Program-made: the position numbers and the translations under genes
Assembly: GCA_963824985.1 (NCBI GenBank)
Contig: CAWGRQ010000024.1
Span: forward strand, 248,001-312,000
Direction: 5' to 3'
DNA: 64,000 nucleotides
Origin: JAFNAG01 sp963824985
GTDB lineage: Bacteria > Acidobacteriota > UBA6911
Shown here: positions 8,450 to 17,646 of the stretch, piece by piece
How the letters are laid out: each line of letters starts with the position of its first letter
How positions within the stretch are numbered: the stretch's first letter is position 1
The notes under the pieces: model-generated
The model's input: the letters and a program-made list of their open reading frames with translations, nothing else
What the model was told of the DNA's origin: nothing
The model's database searches: none

Positions 8450-8950
8450 TTTCCTCCTTAATCACGCTTTACTTGAGAAGACCTGCTAGGGATGGCTTTT
8501 TTATTGTATCACACATCCCCGGACGATCGTTCCGGGAACCACTGGATAGTCCAAATCCATGAGCGGCGTTGGTTCTGGGATGACAAAAAGCCGTGAAGCT
8601 GAAATTAAGTGCATCCAGAGGTGACGACTCGCGGCGCCACAAAATCCCGGACTTCAGGCGTGAGAAATCACTCGCAGAGATGACGGCCTCAGGAATGCCC
8701 TGAGAGAGTGACCTCGAACGCGTCGCTCTTTTCTCTGCAGAAAGTCAGGATGCGCCCACTCAACCCAATGCACCCGACCTCATGATCCGATCCGGAAAAT
8801 CGCGGGCTCCATCACTCCAGCCGCAACCCGGAAGTCCTCCCGGCATGCAGGAATCGGACACCCTGGGTGCCTTCGATTCCTTACCGGACGGGACAATAAT
8901 AATATTGTCCTATATCAGGGGTGTACGTCCACTATTTTTAATGGCCGGCT
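8450..8950. other. intergenic region, no gene seen
   Basis: This 500-base gap holds no open frame with convincing coding character on either strand. Next to the zinc-ribbon gene it contains a possible -10 box (TACAAT, minus strand, 8508-8503) but no good -35. An AT-rich stretch near 8895-8940, just past the end of the ABC-F gene, has no clear terminator hairpin. Confidence 0.5.
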
Positions 8951-10891
8951 TCAGGCCTGGAGGTTTGTGAGTTCGGCCTGCAGTTTTTCCCAGTCCTCCA
9001 TAAACACCGCGAGCTCCGCCTGAAGTCGCTCATGCTCTTCCATGGTGGCGCGGAACAGCGTGTAATCGCGATAAAGCTCCTCGGTGGCCAGCCTCTGCCC
9101 GAGAACCGCGATGCGGGTCTCATGCGTGTGAATGGATTCCTCCACGGCCCAGATCTTCTCGGTCACCTGGCGAATCCGGTACGGATTGACCTTTTTCCTG
9201 GAACGCTCGCGGACGTTTTCATTGTCGCCGCGCGCCGGCCCGCCATCGCCCTGCGCATCGACCTGCCGCGGCGCCGTCGCTTCCATCTCAGCCTTTTTCT
9301 TGAACAGATAGTCTTCATAGTTTCCCAGATAGGAAACCGCCGTGGAGTTGCCCACCTCGATAACCTTCGTGGCCAACCCGTCCAGGAAGTAACGGTCATG
9401 GCTTACAAAAACAATCGTGCCGCCATACTCCCGCAACGAGTCCATCAGGATGTCCTTGGACCGGATATCCAGATGATTCGTCGGCTCATCAAGAAGCAGG
9501 CAATTTGCTGGCGACAGCAGGAGCTTGCAAAGCACCAGGCGGCTCCTTTCACCGCCGCTGAGAACGGAAACCGGCTTTTCGACAGCATCGCCACCAAACA
9601 GAAAACAGCCGAGCAGAGTCCGCAGTTGAGGCACGATATAGGCGGGCGCGATTTCAAAAACCTCCTGCCACACGGTTTTTCCCGATGCCAGCAGGTCGTC
9701 CTGATCTTGCGAGAAAAACGACACCAGCACGTTGTGCCCTTCCTTGCGGCTCCCCGACAGCAGCGGCAGCCGCCCGGCGAGTATCTTCATCAGAGTGGAC
9801 TTTCCGGCGCCATTGGGCCCGACCAGAGCCACCCGCTCCCCCTTCTCCAGAATCAGATTCAAGCCGGTGAAGATCGCGGTGTCTCCATAGCCCGCCGTGA
9901 CCTCCGCCAGTTCGATAACGACCCGGCCGGTCCTCGGGCCCTCCGGAAAACGGAAGTGAATCGGTTTGGCCTCCGGGGGCAGTTCAATCGGAACCATGCG
10001 TTCCAGCTCCTTGAGCCGGCTCTGCACCTGGGCAGCCTTGGTCGCCTTGTAGCGGAATTTGTCGGCAAAGACCTTGATGCGTGCGATTTCGCGCTGTTGC
10101 GCTTCGTAAGCGGCCACCAATTGCGCCACTCGTTCCTCTCTCTGCCGGATGAAGTCCTGGTAGTTGCCCTTGTAAAAGTGAACCGTTCGGTTGCGGATCT
10201 CGAGGACGCGCCGAATCGTGGCATCCAGGAAATAGCGGTCATGCGACACCAGCAGCAGTGCGTGAGGGTATTCCTGCAGGTACCCTTCGAGCCAGTTGCG
10301 CGATTCCAGGTCCAGGTGATTCGTCGGTTCGTCCAGCAGCAGCAGGCTTGGCTGCTGCAACAGGAGCTTCGCGAGCGCGATGCGCATCTGCCAGCCGCCG
10401 CTGAACTCCTCGCACTGGCGGGACCAGTCGTTCCGGGAGAATCCGAGGCCGTTCAGAACCGCGCCGACCCTGGCGTCGAGCGCATAGCCTCCCCGCAGTT
10501 GGAATTGCTGCGTCAGAGTGGAATAGCGCTCGCTGGTCCGGTCGTACTCCTGGCTGTCATGGGGCAGGTCGGCAAGAATGTGTTCCAGCCTGCGGCACTC
10601 CTGCTCCAGGCTTCGCAAGCCATCAAATACGGATATCACTTCCTCGAACAGTGTTTTACCGCGCGCAAACAATCCGTCCTGCGGCAGATAGCCGAAACTC
10701 AGTTCTCGGGCGCCGATCGTTTCCCCCTCATCGGGAGTCAACGAGCCGGCCAGGATCTTCATAAGCGTGGACTTCCCGGTGCCGTTGTCCCCCACCAGTC
10801 CGATGCGATCCCGCTCATTGATCTGAAAGTCCAGCAGGCGGAAAAGCCAGTCACCCCGAAACGCCTTGCCGAGGCCCTTGATTTGCAGCAT
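8951..10891 (-). CDS. ABC-F family ATPase (ribosome-associated translation factor type)
   Basis: ABC-F proteins are soluble tandem ATPases that act on the ribosome, in translation or antibiotic protection, rather than transporting solutes. The 646-residue protein has two full nucleotide-binding domains: Walker A GDNGTGKST (residues 34-42) and GPNGAGKST, signature motifs FSGGWQMR and LSGGERSR, and two copies of LLLDEPTNHLD. Between the domains lies the charged linker with FRYKATKAAQVQSR, typical of the family's interaction arm. A lysine/arginine-rich segment and a coiled C-terminal helix pair (about residues 560-646) resemble Uup or YdiF. There is no membrane segment. Subfamily and substrate cannot be fixed from sequence alone. 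Confidence 0.93.
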   Translation of the reverse strand: MLQIKGLGKAFRGDWLFRLLDFQINERDRIGLVGDNGTGKSTLMKILAGSLTPDEGETIGARELSFGYLPQDGLFARGKTLFEEVISVFDGLRSLEQECRRLEHILADLPHDSQEYDRTSERYSTLTQQFQLRGGYALDARVGAVLNGLGFSRNDWSRQCEEFSGGWQMRIALAKLLLQQPSLLLLDEPTNHLDLESRNWLEGYLQEYPHALLLVSHDRYFLDATIRRVLEIRNRTVHFYKGNYQDFIRQREERVAQLVAAYEAQQREIARIKVFADKFRYKATKAAQVQSRLKELERMVPIELPPEAKPIHFRFPEGPRTGRVVIELAEVTAGYGDTAIFTGLNLILEKGERVALVGPNGAGKSTLMKILAGRLPLLSGSRKEGHNVLVSFFSQDQDDLLASGKTVWQEVFEIAPAYIVPQLRTLLGCFLFGGDAVEKPVSVLSGGERSRLVLCKLLLSPANCLLLDEPTNHLDIRSKDILMDSLREYGGTIVFVSHDRYFLDGLATKVIEVGNSTAVSYLGNYEDYLFKKKAEMEATAPRQVDAQGDGGPARGDNENVRERSRKKVNPYRIRQVTEKIWAVEESIHTHETRIAVLGQRLATEELYRDYTLFRATMEEHERLQAELAVFMEDWEKLQAELTNLQA

Positions 10892-11067
10892 GATTCCCTC
10901 GAAAATATTTTAGTTTATCATACCGGCAAGTCCGGACGGAGCCGCAATGGAGGGCCGCGGCCTGCACTCTAAAAAGAGGGTCACGGCAGGCGAACCGCGA
11001 AGGCCACGAAGACCGTTTGGAATCAGACAATGCCGGGAGCGCGGGGCGAATGCGGGCGGAGTGGTTC

Positions 11068-11835
11068 ATGAGCAAACCTGAAAATCCGGGAGTGGTTCTG
11101 GCCAGCGGCGGTATCGACTCCACCACCACCATGGCGCTGGCGCGGGCCGCGGGATTCGACATCTATGCCTTGACCTTTGATTATGGCCAGCGCCACGTCT
11201 GCGAACTTGAGGCGGCACGCCGGGTGGTGGCCGCGCTCGGAGCCGTCCGGCACATCATCATCCGCTTCGACCTGCGTGCTTTTGGCGGATCGGCCCTGAC
11301 CGACAACATTGAAGTGCCCAAAGGGCGCAGCCACGCCACGATGGCGGCGGACATCCCGATCACATATGTGCCGGCCCGCAACACCATTTTCCTGAGCTGT
11401 GCCCTTGCCTGGTGCGAAACCCTGCAGGCGCAGGATATTTTTATCGGCGCCAACGCCATTGACTATTCCGGCTACCCTGACTGCCGGCCCGCATTCCTGG
11501 AGCAATTCGAACGTCTGGCCCGGCTCGCCACCAGAGCCGGGGTGGAAGGCAAAGCGCAGTACCGCATCCATGCACCACTTCTACACATGAGCAAGGCCGA
11601 GATCATCCGGGCCGGCGTCGAGGCCGGCGTCGATTTCTCCCCGACTCACAGCTGCTATGACCCTACTCCGGAAGGGCTCGCCTGCGGCTCCTGCGATTCA
11701 TGTATTCTCCGGCGGCGCGGCTTTGTTGAGGCCGGCGTTCCCGATCCCACGCGCTATGCGCCCCCCCCTGCCTACGGCGCATTAGCCCGCATTATTCACG
11801 AAGCAGTCTCTCATGCGCCGCGGCGCACCCGGTGA
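11068..11835 (+). CDS. queC: 7-cyano-7-deazaguanine synthase QueC
   Basis: QueC converts 7-carboxy-7-deazaguanine to preQ0 using ATP and ammonia, in the queuosine pathway. The 255-residue protein has the PP-loop ATP-binding motif SGGIDSTTT (from residue 13), the FDYGQRH segment, PARNTIFLS, and a C-terminal zinc site (CYDP, then CGSCDSC). The ATG at 11068 was chosen because GGAG lies 6 bases upstream; in-frame starts at 11050 and 11017 (TTG) are weaker. No other queuosine gene is adjacent. The final residues (SHAPRRTR) and the stop codon are encoded by the edge of the dispersed repeat at 11802-11980, suggesting that the repeat inserted at the 3' end of the gene. Confidence 0.93.
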   Translation: MSKPENPGVVLASGGIDSTTTMALARAAGFDIYALTFDYGQRHVCELEAARRVVAALGAVRHIIIRFDLRAFGGSALTDNIEVPKGRSHATMAADIPITYVPARNTIFLSCALAWCETLQAQDIFIGANAIDYSGYPDCRPAFLEQFERLARLATRAGVEGKAQYRIHAPLLHMSKAEIIRAGVEAGVDFSPTHSCYDPTPEGLACGSCDSCILRRRGFVEAGVPDPTRYAPPPAYGALARIIHEAVSHAPRRTR

Positions 11836-11980
11836 CGCATGAAAAAGACTGGCAGCAGAGGAGATACCGTCGGGATCGCTATCGGAATCGGGGTCAGTCC
11901 CGTTTCGATATCGATAGCGATTGCGATCCCGATTCCGACCCCGATGGCTGGTGGATGTAGAGTTAATTTTCGGAACAGGA
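11802..11980. repeat. dispersed repeat family A, copy A1
   Basis: The unit begins with a GCGCC/GGCGC palindrome, continues GTGACGCATGAAAA, has a centre of GGGATCG/CGATCCC-type words that can fold on itself, and ends with TTTTCGGAACAGGA. The complement of 53640-53821 repeats about 115 bp of it almost exactly. It overlaps the last codons and stop of queC. No protein is predicted. Confidence 0.7.
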
Positions 11981-12167
11981 CATTACAGCTCCCGGATGAA
12001 CACGGATTGGATCCGTGTGCAGGGCACTTGCGGGCTTGAAAAGGACGGCGCAACAGCCCAGCCCGTGCTTTTCCTTGTCCCGAGATGCCCCGCAATCCTT
12101 TCTTCAAGAATCAGGCGGGCTGGGATATGATTGCGATCCTCGTTCAATTTCAGTGGCCTTGAAGATC

Positions 12168-12707
12168 ATGGGGAAAATAATTGAGCCTCCGCCAGTAAAG
12201 CTTTTTTGCGGGGTACTGACTTCCCTGCCCGAAATGGCGGAACTTATTCGGGCTCGCCTCGAGACTCTGTTCGGTCCCGTCGACGCGAGGAGCGACGATT
12301 TCCCCTTCGACCTGACGCATTACTACGATGCGGAGATGGGAATCCCGATCCGCCGGCACTTTCTGGCCTTTCGGATGCTGATCGCTCCCGCTCGCCTCCC
12401 GGCCATCAAAAAAGCCACCCAGGACCTGGAAGCGGCCCTGGCATCGGATTGCCGGCGCGTGCCCCGGCCGGTGAATCTCGATCCCGGATATCTCGAGGAA
12501 TCCAAGATCGTCCTGGCTACCACGAAAAACTTTTACCACCGGATTCTGCTTTCGGAGGGGATCTACGGAGAAGTAACGCTGCACTATTCCGCGGGCGCCT
12601 GGCAGGCCTTCCCCTGGTCATTTCCGGACTTTCGCAGCGGCCGATACGACAGTTTTTTCACACAGCTGCGCCGCACTTATCGGGAACAACTCCGAAACGC
12701 CCGCTGA
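12168..12707 (+). CDS. DUF4416 family protein
   Basis: The 179-residue product matches the DUF4416 pattern as I know it: an N-terminal PPVKLFCGVL strand, FPFDLTHYYDAEMG in the middle, VNLDPGYLEESKIVLATT, and the C-terminal PWSFPDFRS. The molecular function of the family is unknown; it is often found in anaerobic bacteria. There is no signal peptide or membrane segment. The ATG at 12168 lies just before the conserved start; a longer frame upstream reads repeat-derived sequence. It ends convergently with the glycosylasparaginase, with a perfect 24-bp palindrome between the two stop codons. Confidence 0.85.
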   Translation: MGKIIEPPPVKLFCGVLTSLPEMAELIRARLETLFGPVDARSDDFPFDLTHYYDAEMGIPIRRHFLAFRMLIAPARLPAIKKATQDLEAALASDCRRVPRPVNLDPGYLEESKIVLATTKNFYHRILLSEGIYGEVTLHYSAGAWQAFPWSFPDFRSGRYDSFFTQLRRTYREQLRNAR

Positions 12708-12721
12708 CCCGCCGCAAGACC

Positions 12722-12745
12722 CCTGCGCGGGCATGCCCGCGCAGG
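12722..12745. terminator. perfect 24-bp palindrome between convergent genes
   Basis: The bases form an uninterrupted GC-rich palindrome with centre GGGCATGCCC, between the stop of the DUF4416 gene (12707) and the stop of the convergent glycosylasparaginase gene (12761). No T tract follows on either strand, so it may stall polymerase from both sides or protect mRNA ends rather than act as a classical intrinsic terminator. Confidence 0.5.
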
Positions 12746-12760
12746 AATGACCGGCCCGGG

Positions 12761-13876
12761 CTATCCGGGGAGCAGCGCTTCCAGCTGCACGAGCTCGGCT
12801 CCCTTCTCCGTACAGACCGCGTAGCGCGCCCCCGGGCCGGCGAACATCGTAACCCCGGCATGCTCCCCCTTGGCGTTGAGCATGTAAAAATTGATGCCGA
12901 AATTGGGATCGCCGTTTTCCTTCCGGAGCCGCTTTTCAATTGTATTCGCCTTGATCCGTTTCAACCCCTCCATCCCTGCATCTTTGGGATGCAGCCCGCG
13001 GCGCATCCCCTCGACGATCAGATAAGAAGTCAGGTTGTAAAGGTTAGCTTCCCCGCGGCCGGTGGATCCGGCGGCGCCGACATCGCCGTCCACATATAGC
13101 CCCGCCCCCAGAATCGGGGAATCCCCGGCCCGGCCCGGAATCTTGAAGGACAGACCGCTGGTGGTGGTGACGCCGCAGATTTCTCCCTTGGCATTGATGG
13201 CGTCGCAGTTGATCGTGCCCCAGAGGTGCTCCATATCGATCAGGCCTTCCCTGGCCATCTGCTGAGCCGCCTCAAGCCCGGCCTCGATGCGCTTCTTGGG
13301 ATCGAGGTAGTGTTCGGGATCGGTGCGGCGCTTCCACTCGAGCCAGGCGCGGCGCGACCTTTCAGTATTGAGATCGTCCTCGATCTTGAATCCCATGCTG
13401 CGGGCAAAGCTTTGGGCTCCCTTTCCGACCAGGAGGTGGTGATCCGTACTGTCCATCACGGCTCTGGCGACCAGCGACGGAGTGCGCACGCCTTCAAGAG
13501 CCGCCACTCCGCCGGCGCGCTTCAGCGGGCCATGCATGCAACAGGAGTCCAGTTGCACCACTCCGTCGGCATCGGGAAGGCCGCCATAGCCGACGCTCGA
13601 ATCCTCGGGATCCAACTCGACGATATTGACCCCGGCAATCACCGCATCCAGTACATCAGCCCCCTTGATGATCATGGAAAATGCCTTTTCTACGCAGGTC
13701 TGCGACCCGCCATTCTTGAATCGATGCCCGTTGGCGGATGAGATCACGAGCGGTTTGACGCCCGGGCGTGTCACGACCGCGGGGGCCTGCCCGAAAATGG
13801 TGCCTGTTGAAGCAGCCGACAGCCCGACGGCCGCAGTGGTGAAAACAAATTCCCGGCGTTTCATTTTCCTGCTCAT
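12761..13876 (-). CDS. exported glycosylasparaginase-type Ntn hydrolase
   Basis: This family cleaves the N4-(beta-N-acetylglucosaminyl)-L-asparagine link or isoaspartyl peptides after autoproteolysis. The 371-residue protein has a twin-arginine signal (KMKRREFVF) with an Ala/Ser-rich hydrophobic segment ending near FGQAPA. The mature part carries VYGG-like GYGGLPDADG near residue 100, and the predicted self-cleavage region ICGVTTTSGLSFKIPGR, where a threonine after GV becomes the nucleophile, then GLYVDGDVGAAGSTGRGE, typical of the beta subunit. I chose ATG 13876, 8 bases after GGAGG; ATG 13882 is too close to that site. Exact substrate is not readable from sequence. Confidence 0.87.
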   Translation of the reverse strand: MSRKMKRREFVFTTAAVGLSAASTGTIFGQAPAVVTRPGVKPLVISSANGHRFKNGGSQTCVEKAFSMIIKGADVLDAVIAGVNIVELDPEDSSVGYGGLPDADGVVQLDSCCMHGPLKRAGGVAALEGVRTPSLVARAVMDSTDHHLLVGKGAQSFARSMGFKIEDDLNTERSRRAWLEWKRRTDPEHYLDPKKRIEAGLEAAQQMAREGLIDMEHLWGTINCDAINAKGEICGVTTTSGLSFKIPGRAGDSPILGAGLYVDGDVGAAGSTGRGEANLYNLTSYLIVEGMRRGLHPKDAGMEGLKRIKANTIEKRLRKENGDPNFGINFYMLNAKGEHAGVTMFAGPGARYAVCTEKGAELVQLEALLPG

Positions 13877-13990
13877 GCTCATATCCTCCAATGGTTCTGC
13901 GCTCGGGGGCGCCCCCTCGCGACGATCTGCCGATGCGGCAGCTTACCTCTTCAGGCGTGCTGCCACTCTATGTATGCCGGAGGGGTGATG

Positions 13991-14715
13991 TCAATTGCTT
14001 TTGCGTGGCCACGGGCGCATGAGGAGCTGCTCCGAAAATGACCTTTTGATGACACTGCCGAGGTATCCGATGACTGCAAATCCGTCTGCCCGCAAACCTG
14101 CAATCGCCCAGCCGTCCGCATTGCCTGCCGGCGCATCGAATGAGCGCTCGATTGCCGGCTCCCCCCCCGCCAGCGGAATTCTCAGGTAGGAATATTTTCC
14201 CGATGTCCCCGCAGGTCCGAAAAGGGCATCCACGGACTCGCCCCCGACCGGCAGCAGCTCCATCGCCAGCAGCGGGCCCGGGCGTTTCAAGAGCAGCTCC
14301 CGCTCGCCACCGGCTCCGGGGTCTTCCGCCGGGTCCAACCGCCGGTAAATGGCGACCGCACCGCCCGCCGTTTCGGCCCAAACCAGCATAACCTGCGCAT
14401 CGGATCCATCCGGCCGGTATCGGGCCAACAGGTGCTCAGGCACTGTCGACCCGCCCAGATCCAGCGGGTACCGGCGCGCCAGAACTTCGAGATTCGGAAA
14501 GTCGTACCCGGGGCATTTCTTGAACCGGAGCGTGGCACGCACCCGGTACCCATCTCCGGCGATATGGGAAGGGTGAAAATAAACGCCTGCCCGGCCCGCC
14601 AGGGCCTCGAAATACTCGGCTTCCACCTGCCTGGGTCATCGTGAACGACGGTGGCGATCGATTCCACATCGTTGTCCGCCGCTGCCGGCCAGGGCCCGCA
14701 GGCGGCGATCGCCAT
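13991..14715 (-). pseudogene. hypothetical protein with an apparent one-base frameshift
   Basis: The main frame covers 13991-14626 (211 residues from a GTG), with AGVYFHPSHIAGDGYRVR and LLARYRPDGSDAQVM. The frame beginning at ATG 14715 gives MAIAACGPWPAAADNDVES and reaches VVHDDP just where the main frame picks up RQVEAEYFEAL. Adding one C to the CCC run near 14635 would join them as DDPRQVEAEYF. A single homopolymer deletion is therefore likely, real or technical. I recognise no family. The last codons (FSEQLLMRPWP) are encoded by a fragment of repeat family A (14015-14039), so the C-terminus looks repeat-derived. Confidence 0.45.
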
Positions 14716-14886
14716 GACCGAATGCCCTGCTCATGTATTGGCTGGGATTGTCCTGGCCCGGCCGGATGCCGCCGCAATCCTCGGGGCAGTTTGTATACGC
14801 CGCGTCGCGCACCGCGTCCTTGCGCCGATGCGTCTTTTTGTTTTGATCCAGGATCCAATCGACATATTTCCGGGTTCGGGTCCGGT

Positions 14887-15072
14887 CCTTAGCCCGGATT
14901 ATTCATGAACTTCCTTCGCCAACGAATATGCAATAGCATACGGCGCCAGAAATCGCTGATTGCAGATGATTCTTGGACACGGAAGAACACGGATCGGATC
15001 CGTGTGCATCCGCGTTCATCCGTGTCCTGAAATGTTTTTCATTCTCTCCTTCATGAATAATCCGGGTTAGCG
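14887..15072. repeat. inverted-repeat element B (CCCGGATTATTCATGA ends)
   Basis: Positions 14887-14909 and the complement of 15050-15072 share CCCGGATTATTCATGAA. Inside, about 14975-15030, is a second long hairpin with arms GGACACGGA and TCCGTGTCC around the palindrome CGGATCCG. The element is 186 bp and non-coding. Single ends of the same kind occur at about 29458-29479 and 61889-61904. Confidence 0.6.
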
Positions 15073-15138
15073 TTCAAGAACGCCACGGTCGTGATAACGG
15101 GACACGTCCCCGATACCCTCCTGCTCGGCAAGCAGATC

Positions 15139-15330
15139 TCAGAACCGCAGCATCATGGAAGGGTCAGGACTGAACGGAAGCAGAAATTCAAGAGCGTGCG
15201 GCGCATCGGGAGAAACCACGAGGCTCTCGAGCGCGTGACTTTCCCCCCAGCGCAGAATCCGGAACGTCTGATTGCCGTGCCTCAGATGGATACCCACTGC
15301 CACCCCGCGATTCTGCGACTTCCGCGCCAT
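15139..15330 (-). CDS. short ORF, possible gene remnant
   Basis: A 63-residue frame starts at ATG 15330 and ends 72 bases past the repeat element. It contains FRILRWGESHALESLVV and PHALEFLLPFSPDP, which look more protein-like than the other frames here. No family is recognised, no ribosome binding site is convincing, and the neighbouring frame (15188-15421) is also open, so this may be the tail of a decayed gene. Low confidence. Confidence 0.25.
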   Translation of the reverse strand: MARKSQNRGVAVGIHLRHGNQTFRILRWGESHALESLVVSPDAPHALEFLLPFSPDPSMMLRF

Positions 15331-15417
15331 GCCACCGGAATTGATTTGGGGCTATCATAGCTTCCGCGAGGATTGCAGGGAAAGTCTTTCTGTGAACCTC
15401 TCGCGCGTGGCGCGTTC

Positions 15418-17646
15418 TCACTTGGCGGGCTTCTTCATGGACTGGATGCGCTGTTCCGCAAGCGCCGGAACGGATGGACCATCAGGGAGGCCCAGGGTGG
15501 CATCCGCATAATCTTTGGCGCGGGTGTAATAACTCTCAGCCTGGGCGCGTTCCCCGATCTCCTCGTAACACCGCCCCTGATAATAGAGGACGGTTCCGGG
15601 ACAAACACCCGATTTGTAAGGTTCCAGGTTGGTTTTGGCCAGATACTCGAGGGCCACCTTCCACTCCCCCTGCTTCATGAACCCGCGGGCCAGGCCCAGA
15701 CCGGCATATTTCGCTTCGTCCGACACGGGATCGCGTTCTGCGAGGTGCTCCAGCATGGCAATCACCGCATTGGTGAACCCGTCCGGCATGCTCCACGGAT
15801 ATTCGGCCCAGGCGGATCGGAGAGTGACCGGAACGACTGTGGCGGCATCCTTGCCGCTATGCACCTCCAGCGCCACGGATTGCCCGGGCTGTTTCGAGCG
15901 CAGGTAGTTCTGAAATTCGCTGAATTTCATCTGTTTTTGATCAACGGTCCTGACGACGGTCCCCAATGCGAGCTCGGTTCTTCCGGCCCCGGCCGATCCC
16001 GAAACCGCTTGGACGATCAGGCCCCTGGGCGAATCCATCAGGACGGCGCCGAGGTCCGTCATCCGCAGACGCAGGCCGGTCCGGCCCGCAGCGTTGAGCC
16101 CGGAAATCAGAAAATCGAGGGACGCATCGTCCAGATCGGGGACTTCGATCGTGTCCGGAATCGGATGCAGCGTATTATATAGCCGGAAGCTGCACTTGCT
16201 TTCCGCGCGCATGCCGATCAGCAGCAGATCGGCGCGGCCGACGGCGGCGGCTACTCTTCGCAGCAGCAGCTCGAGGTCCCCGGTCCTCCGATCGTCCTGC
16301 AGCAGCTGCTCGATGGGCAATTTGTCCTTTTTCAGCAGGGAGCCGATATCCTCGGGCGAGATCCGCGGATCGACAAATGCAGTGCTGCGCAGGGCGATTC
16401 GTCTGGCGACCGTCGCCCAATCGGTACTCACCGGCACCGGATTCCCTGCCTTCGGGTCGAGCCGGTACATGCCGAGGAAAGCAAGCGCGGGCTTGATGTC
16501 TCCGCTCACCTTTGAAGCCTGGCCGCGCCGCACATTGACTTCCTGAACATACTGGCCCGCCTTGTGCAGCACCTGGATCCGGTGGCTGCCGACACAGACG
16601 TCCTTCCCTAACGGGGTCTGGCCCTGCAGGGCGCCGTCAAGCCAGACCTCCGCCCCTGAAGGCGTGGAGGAGATTTCCACATATCCGGTGTCCCGCTTCA
16701 ATTCGACCCGTCTGAGCTCGGCACGGGCCACTACCGGTTGTGACCAGTCTATTTCCTGGTCGGCAATTGTAAGCTGGATGGCAAGCGGCTCATAGCATGC
16801 AGCCTGAAACTCGATCTTGAGGGCCTCGCCAACCGGGACTTCCCGGAGCCGGAAAAAGCCCACGGTCGCCCGGTCGACATCCCACTTTTGAACGATCGAT
16901 GCATAGGCCTGCCGCCGGTCTTCCGGCAAAGCAGCCAACCAGGCGGCATATGCCTGACTTTCTCCCTGTGCCTGCCCGTTGAGCAGAACCGTGGTTGCCG
17001 GCGCATTGACGGAAATCGGGATTTCCACCGTACGGCGGCGAAGCGTGCGGATTTCGGTCAGCGATTCCGCGGGCCGGACGGTCAATTCCAGGTCCTGATC
17101 GACATAACCCGTCAGGCGCAGCTGAAATCGATATGTCCCCGCAAGAAGCGGCAGGTCCGCCGGGGTTTTGCCCAGCTCCGTTCCCAGATAGGAGATTACA
17201 GCCGCAGGGGGGGTGGTCTGCAACTCGACATTTCCTGTTTCCGCCGACCGGATTTTTCCCAGCAGCAGCTTTTCGCGGGGATTGAAGATGCTCTCGTCGA
17301 TTTTAGGATTGGTGTTCAGGAGTTCCCGGAACAGGGCGGTAATTTCCACTTCGGGAAGCAGCAGCATGCTCTGAGTGCGCATCAGGAGCAGGAGGGAATC
17401 CTGAAGGATCCTGGCGCCATCCGCGGTCAGCGTCCCGTTCTGGCGCAACGGGCGCAGGACGGCAAGGAGCGGAGCCAGCTTCTCCGCCACTGCCTGCGGC
17501 TGAGCGGATTGCAGATCTCCAGCTTCCTTCAGAGTCTGTTCCATCCTGCCGATGTCGAGGATCGGCGGCGCCCCCGTCTGGGGGAGGAGCCCGGCCAGAG
17601 GCGCTGCCAGGATCAGCAGAACGAAGCCAATCAGTCTTGATCTCAT
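15418..17646 (-). CDS. exported PEGA-domain and TPR protein
   Basis: No enzymatic function is evident. The 742-residue protein has an N-terminal signal (MRSRLIGFVLLILAAPLAG), a helical segment, and at least two PEGA-type domains: VELQTTPPAAVISYLG with LLAGTYRFQLRLTGY near residues 140-180, and VEISSTPSGAEVWLDG with LGKDVCVGSHRIQV near residues 325-365. A segment around residues 540-620 (GLIVQAVSGSAGAGR, then VRTVDQKQMKFSEFQNYL) resembles a PDZ fold, and the C-terminus has TPR-like helices (YYQGRCYEEIGERAQAESYY). Its ATG (17646) overlaps the stop of the upstream gene as ATGA; the frame's TTG start was rejected. It probably works with that gene product in the periplasm, perhaps as a wall-binding or scaffold protein. 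Confidence 0.75.
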   Translation of the reverse strand: MRSRLIGFVLLILAAPLAGLLPQTGAPPILDIGRMEQTLKEAGDLQSAQPQAVAEKLAPLLAVLRPLRQNGTLTADGARILQDSLLLLMRTQSMLLLPEVEITALFRELLNTNPKIDESIFNPREKLLLGKIRSAETGNVELQTTPPAAVISYLGTELGKTPADLPLLAGTYRFQLRLTGYVDQDLELTVRPAESLTEIRTLRRRTVEIPISVNAPATTVLLNGQAQGESQAYAAWLAALPEDRRQAYASIVQKWDVDRATVGFFRLREVPVGEALKIEFQAACYEPLAIQLTIADQEIDWSQPVVARAELRRVELKRDTGYVEISSTPSGAEVWLDGALQGQTPLGKDVCVGSHRIQVLHKAGQYVQEVNVRRGQASKVSGDIKPALAFLGMYRLDPKAGNPVPVSTDWATVARRIALRSTAFVDPRISPEDIGSLLKKDKLPIEQLLQDDRRTGDLELLLRRVAAAVGRADLLLIGMRAESKCSFRLYNTLHPIPDTIEVPDLDDASLDFLISGLNAAGRTGLRLRMTDLGAVLMDSPRGLIVQAVSGSAGAGRTELALGTVVRTVDQKQMKFSEFQNYLRSKQPGQSVALEVHSGKDAATVVPVTLRSAWAEYPWSMPDGFTNAVIAMLEHLAERDPVSDEAKYAGLGLARGFMKQGEWKVALEYLAKTNLEPYKSGVCPGTVLYYQGRCYEEIGERAQAESYYTRAKDYADATLGLPDGPSVPALAEQRIQSMKKPAK

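Noticed and set aside
9032..10972. Long plus-strand open frame of 646 codons antisense to the ABC-F gene
   Set aside because: It has no recognisable motifs and lies exactly opposite a gene with full ABC-F motifs; the length reflects GC-rich codon bias.
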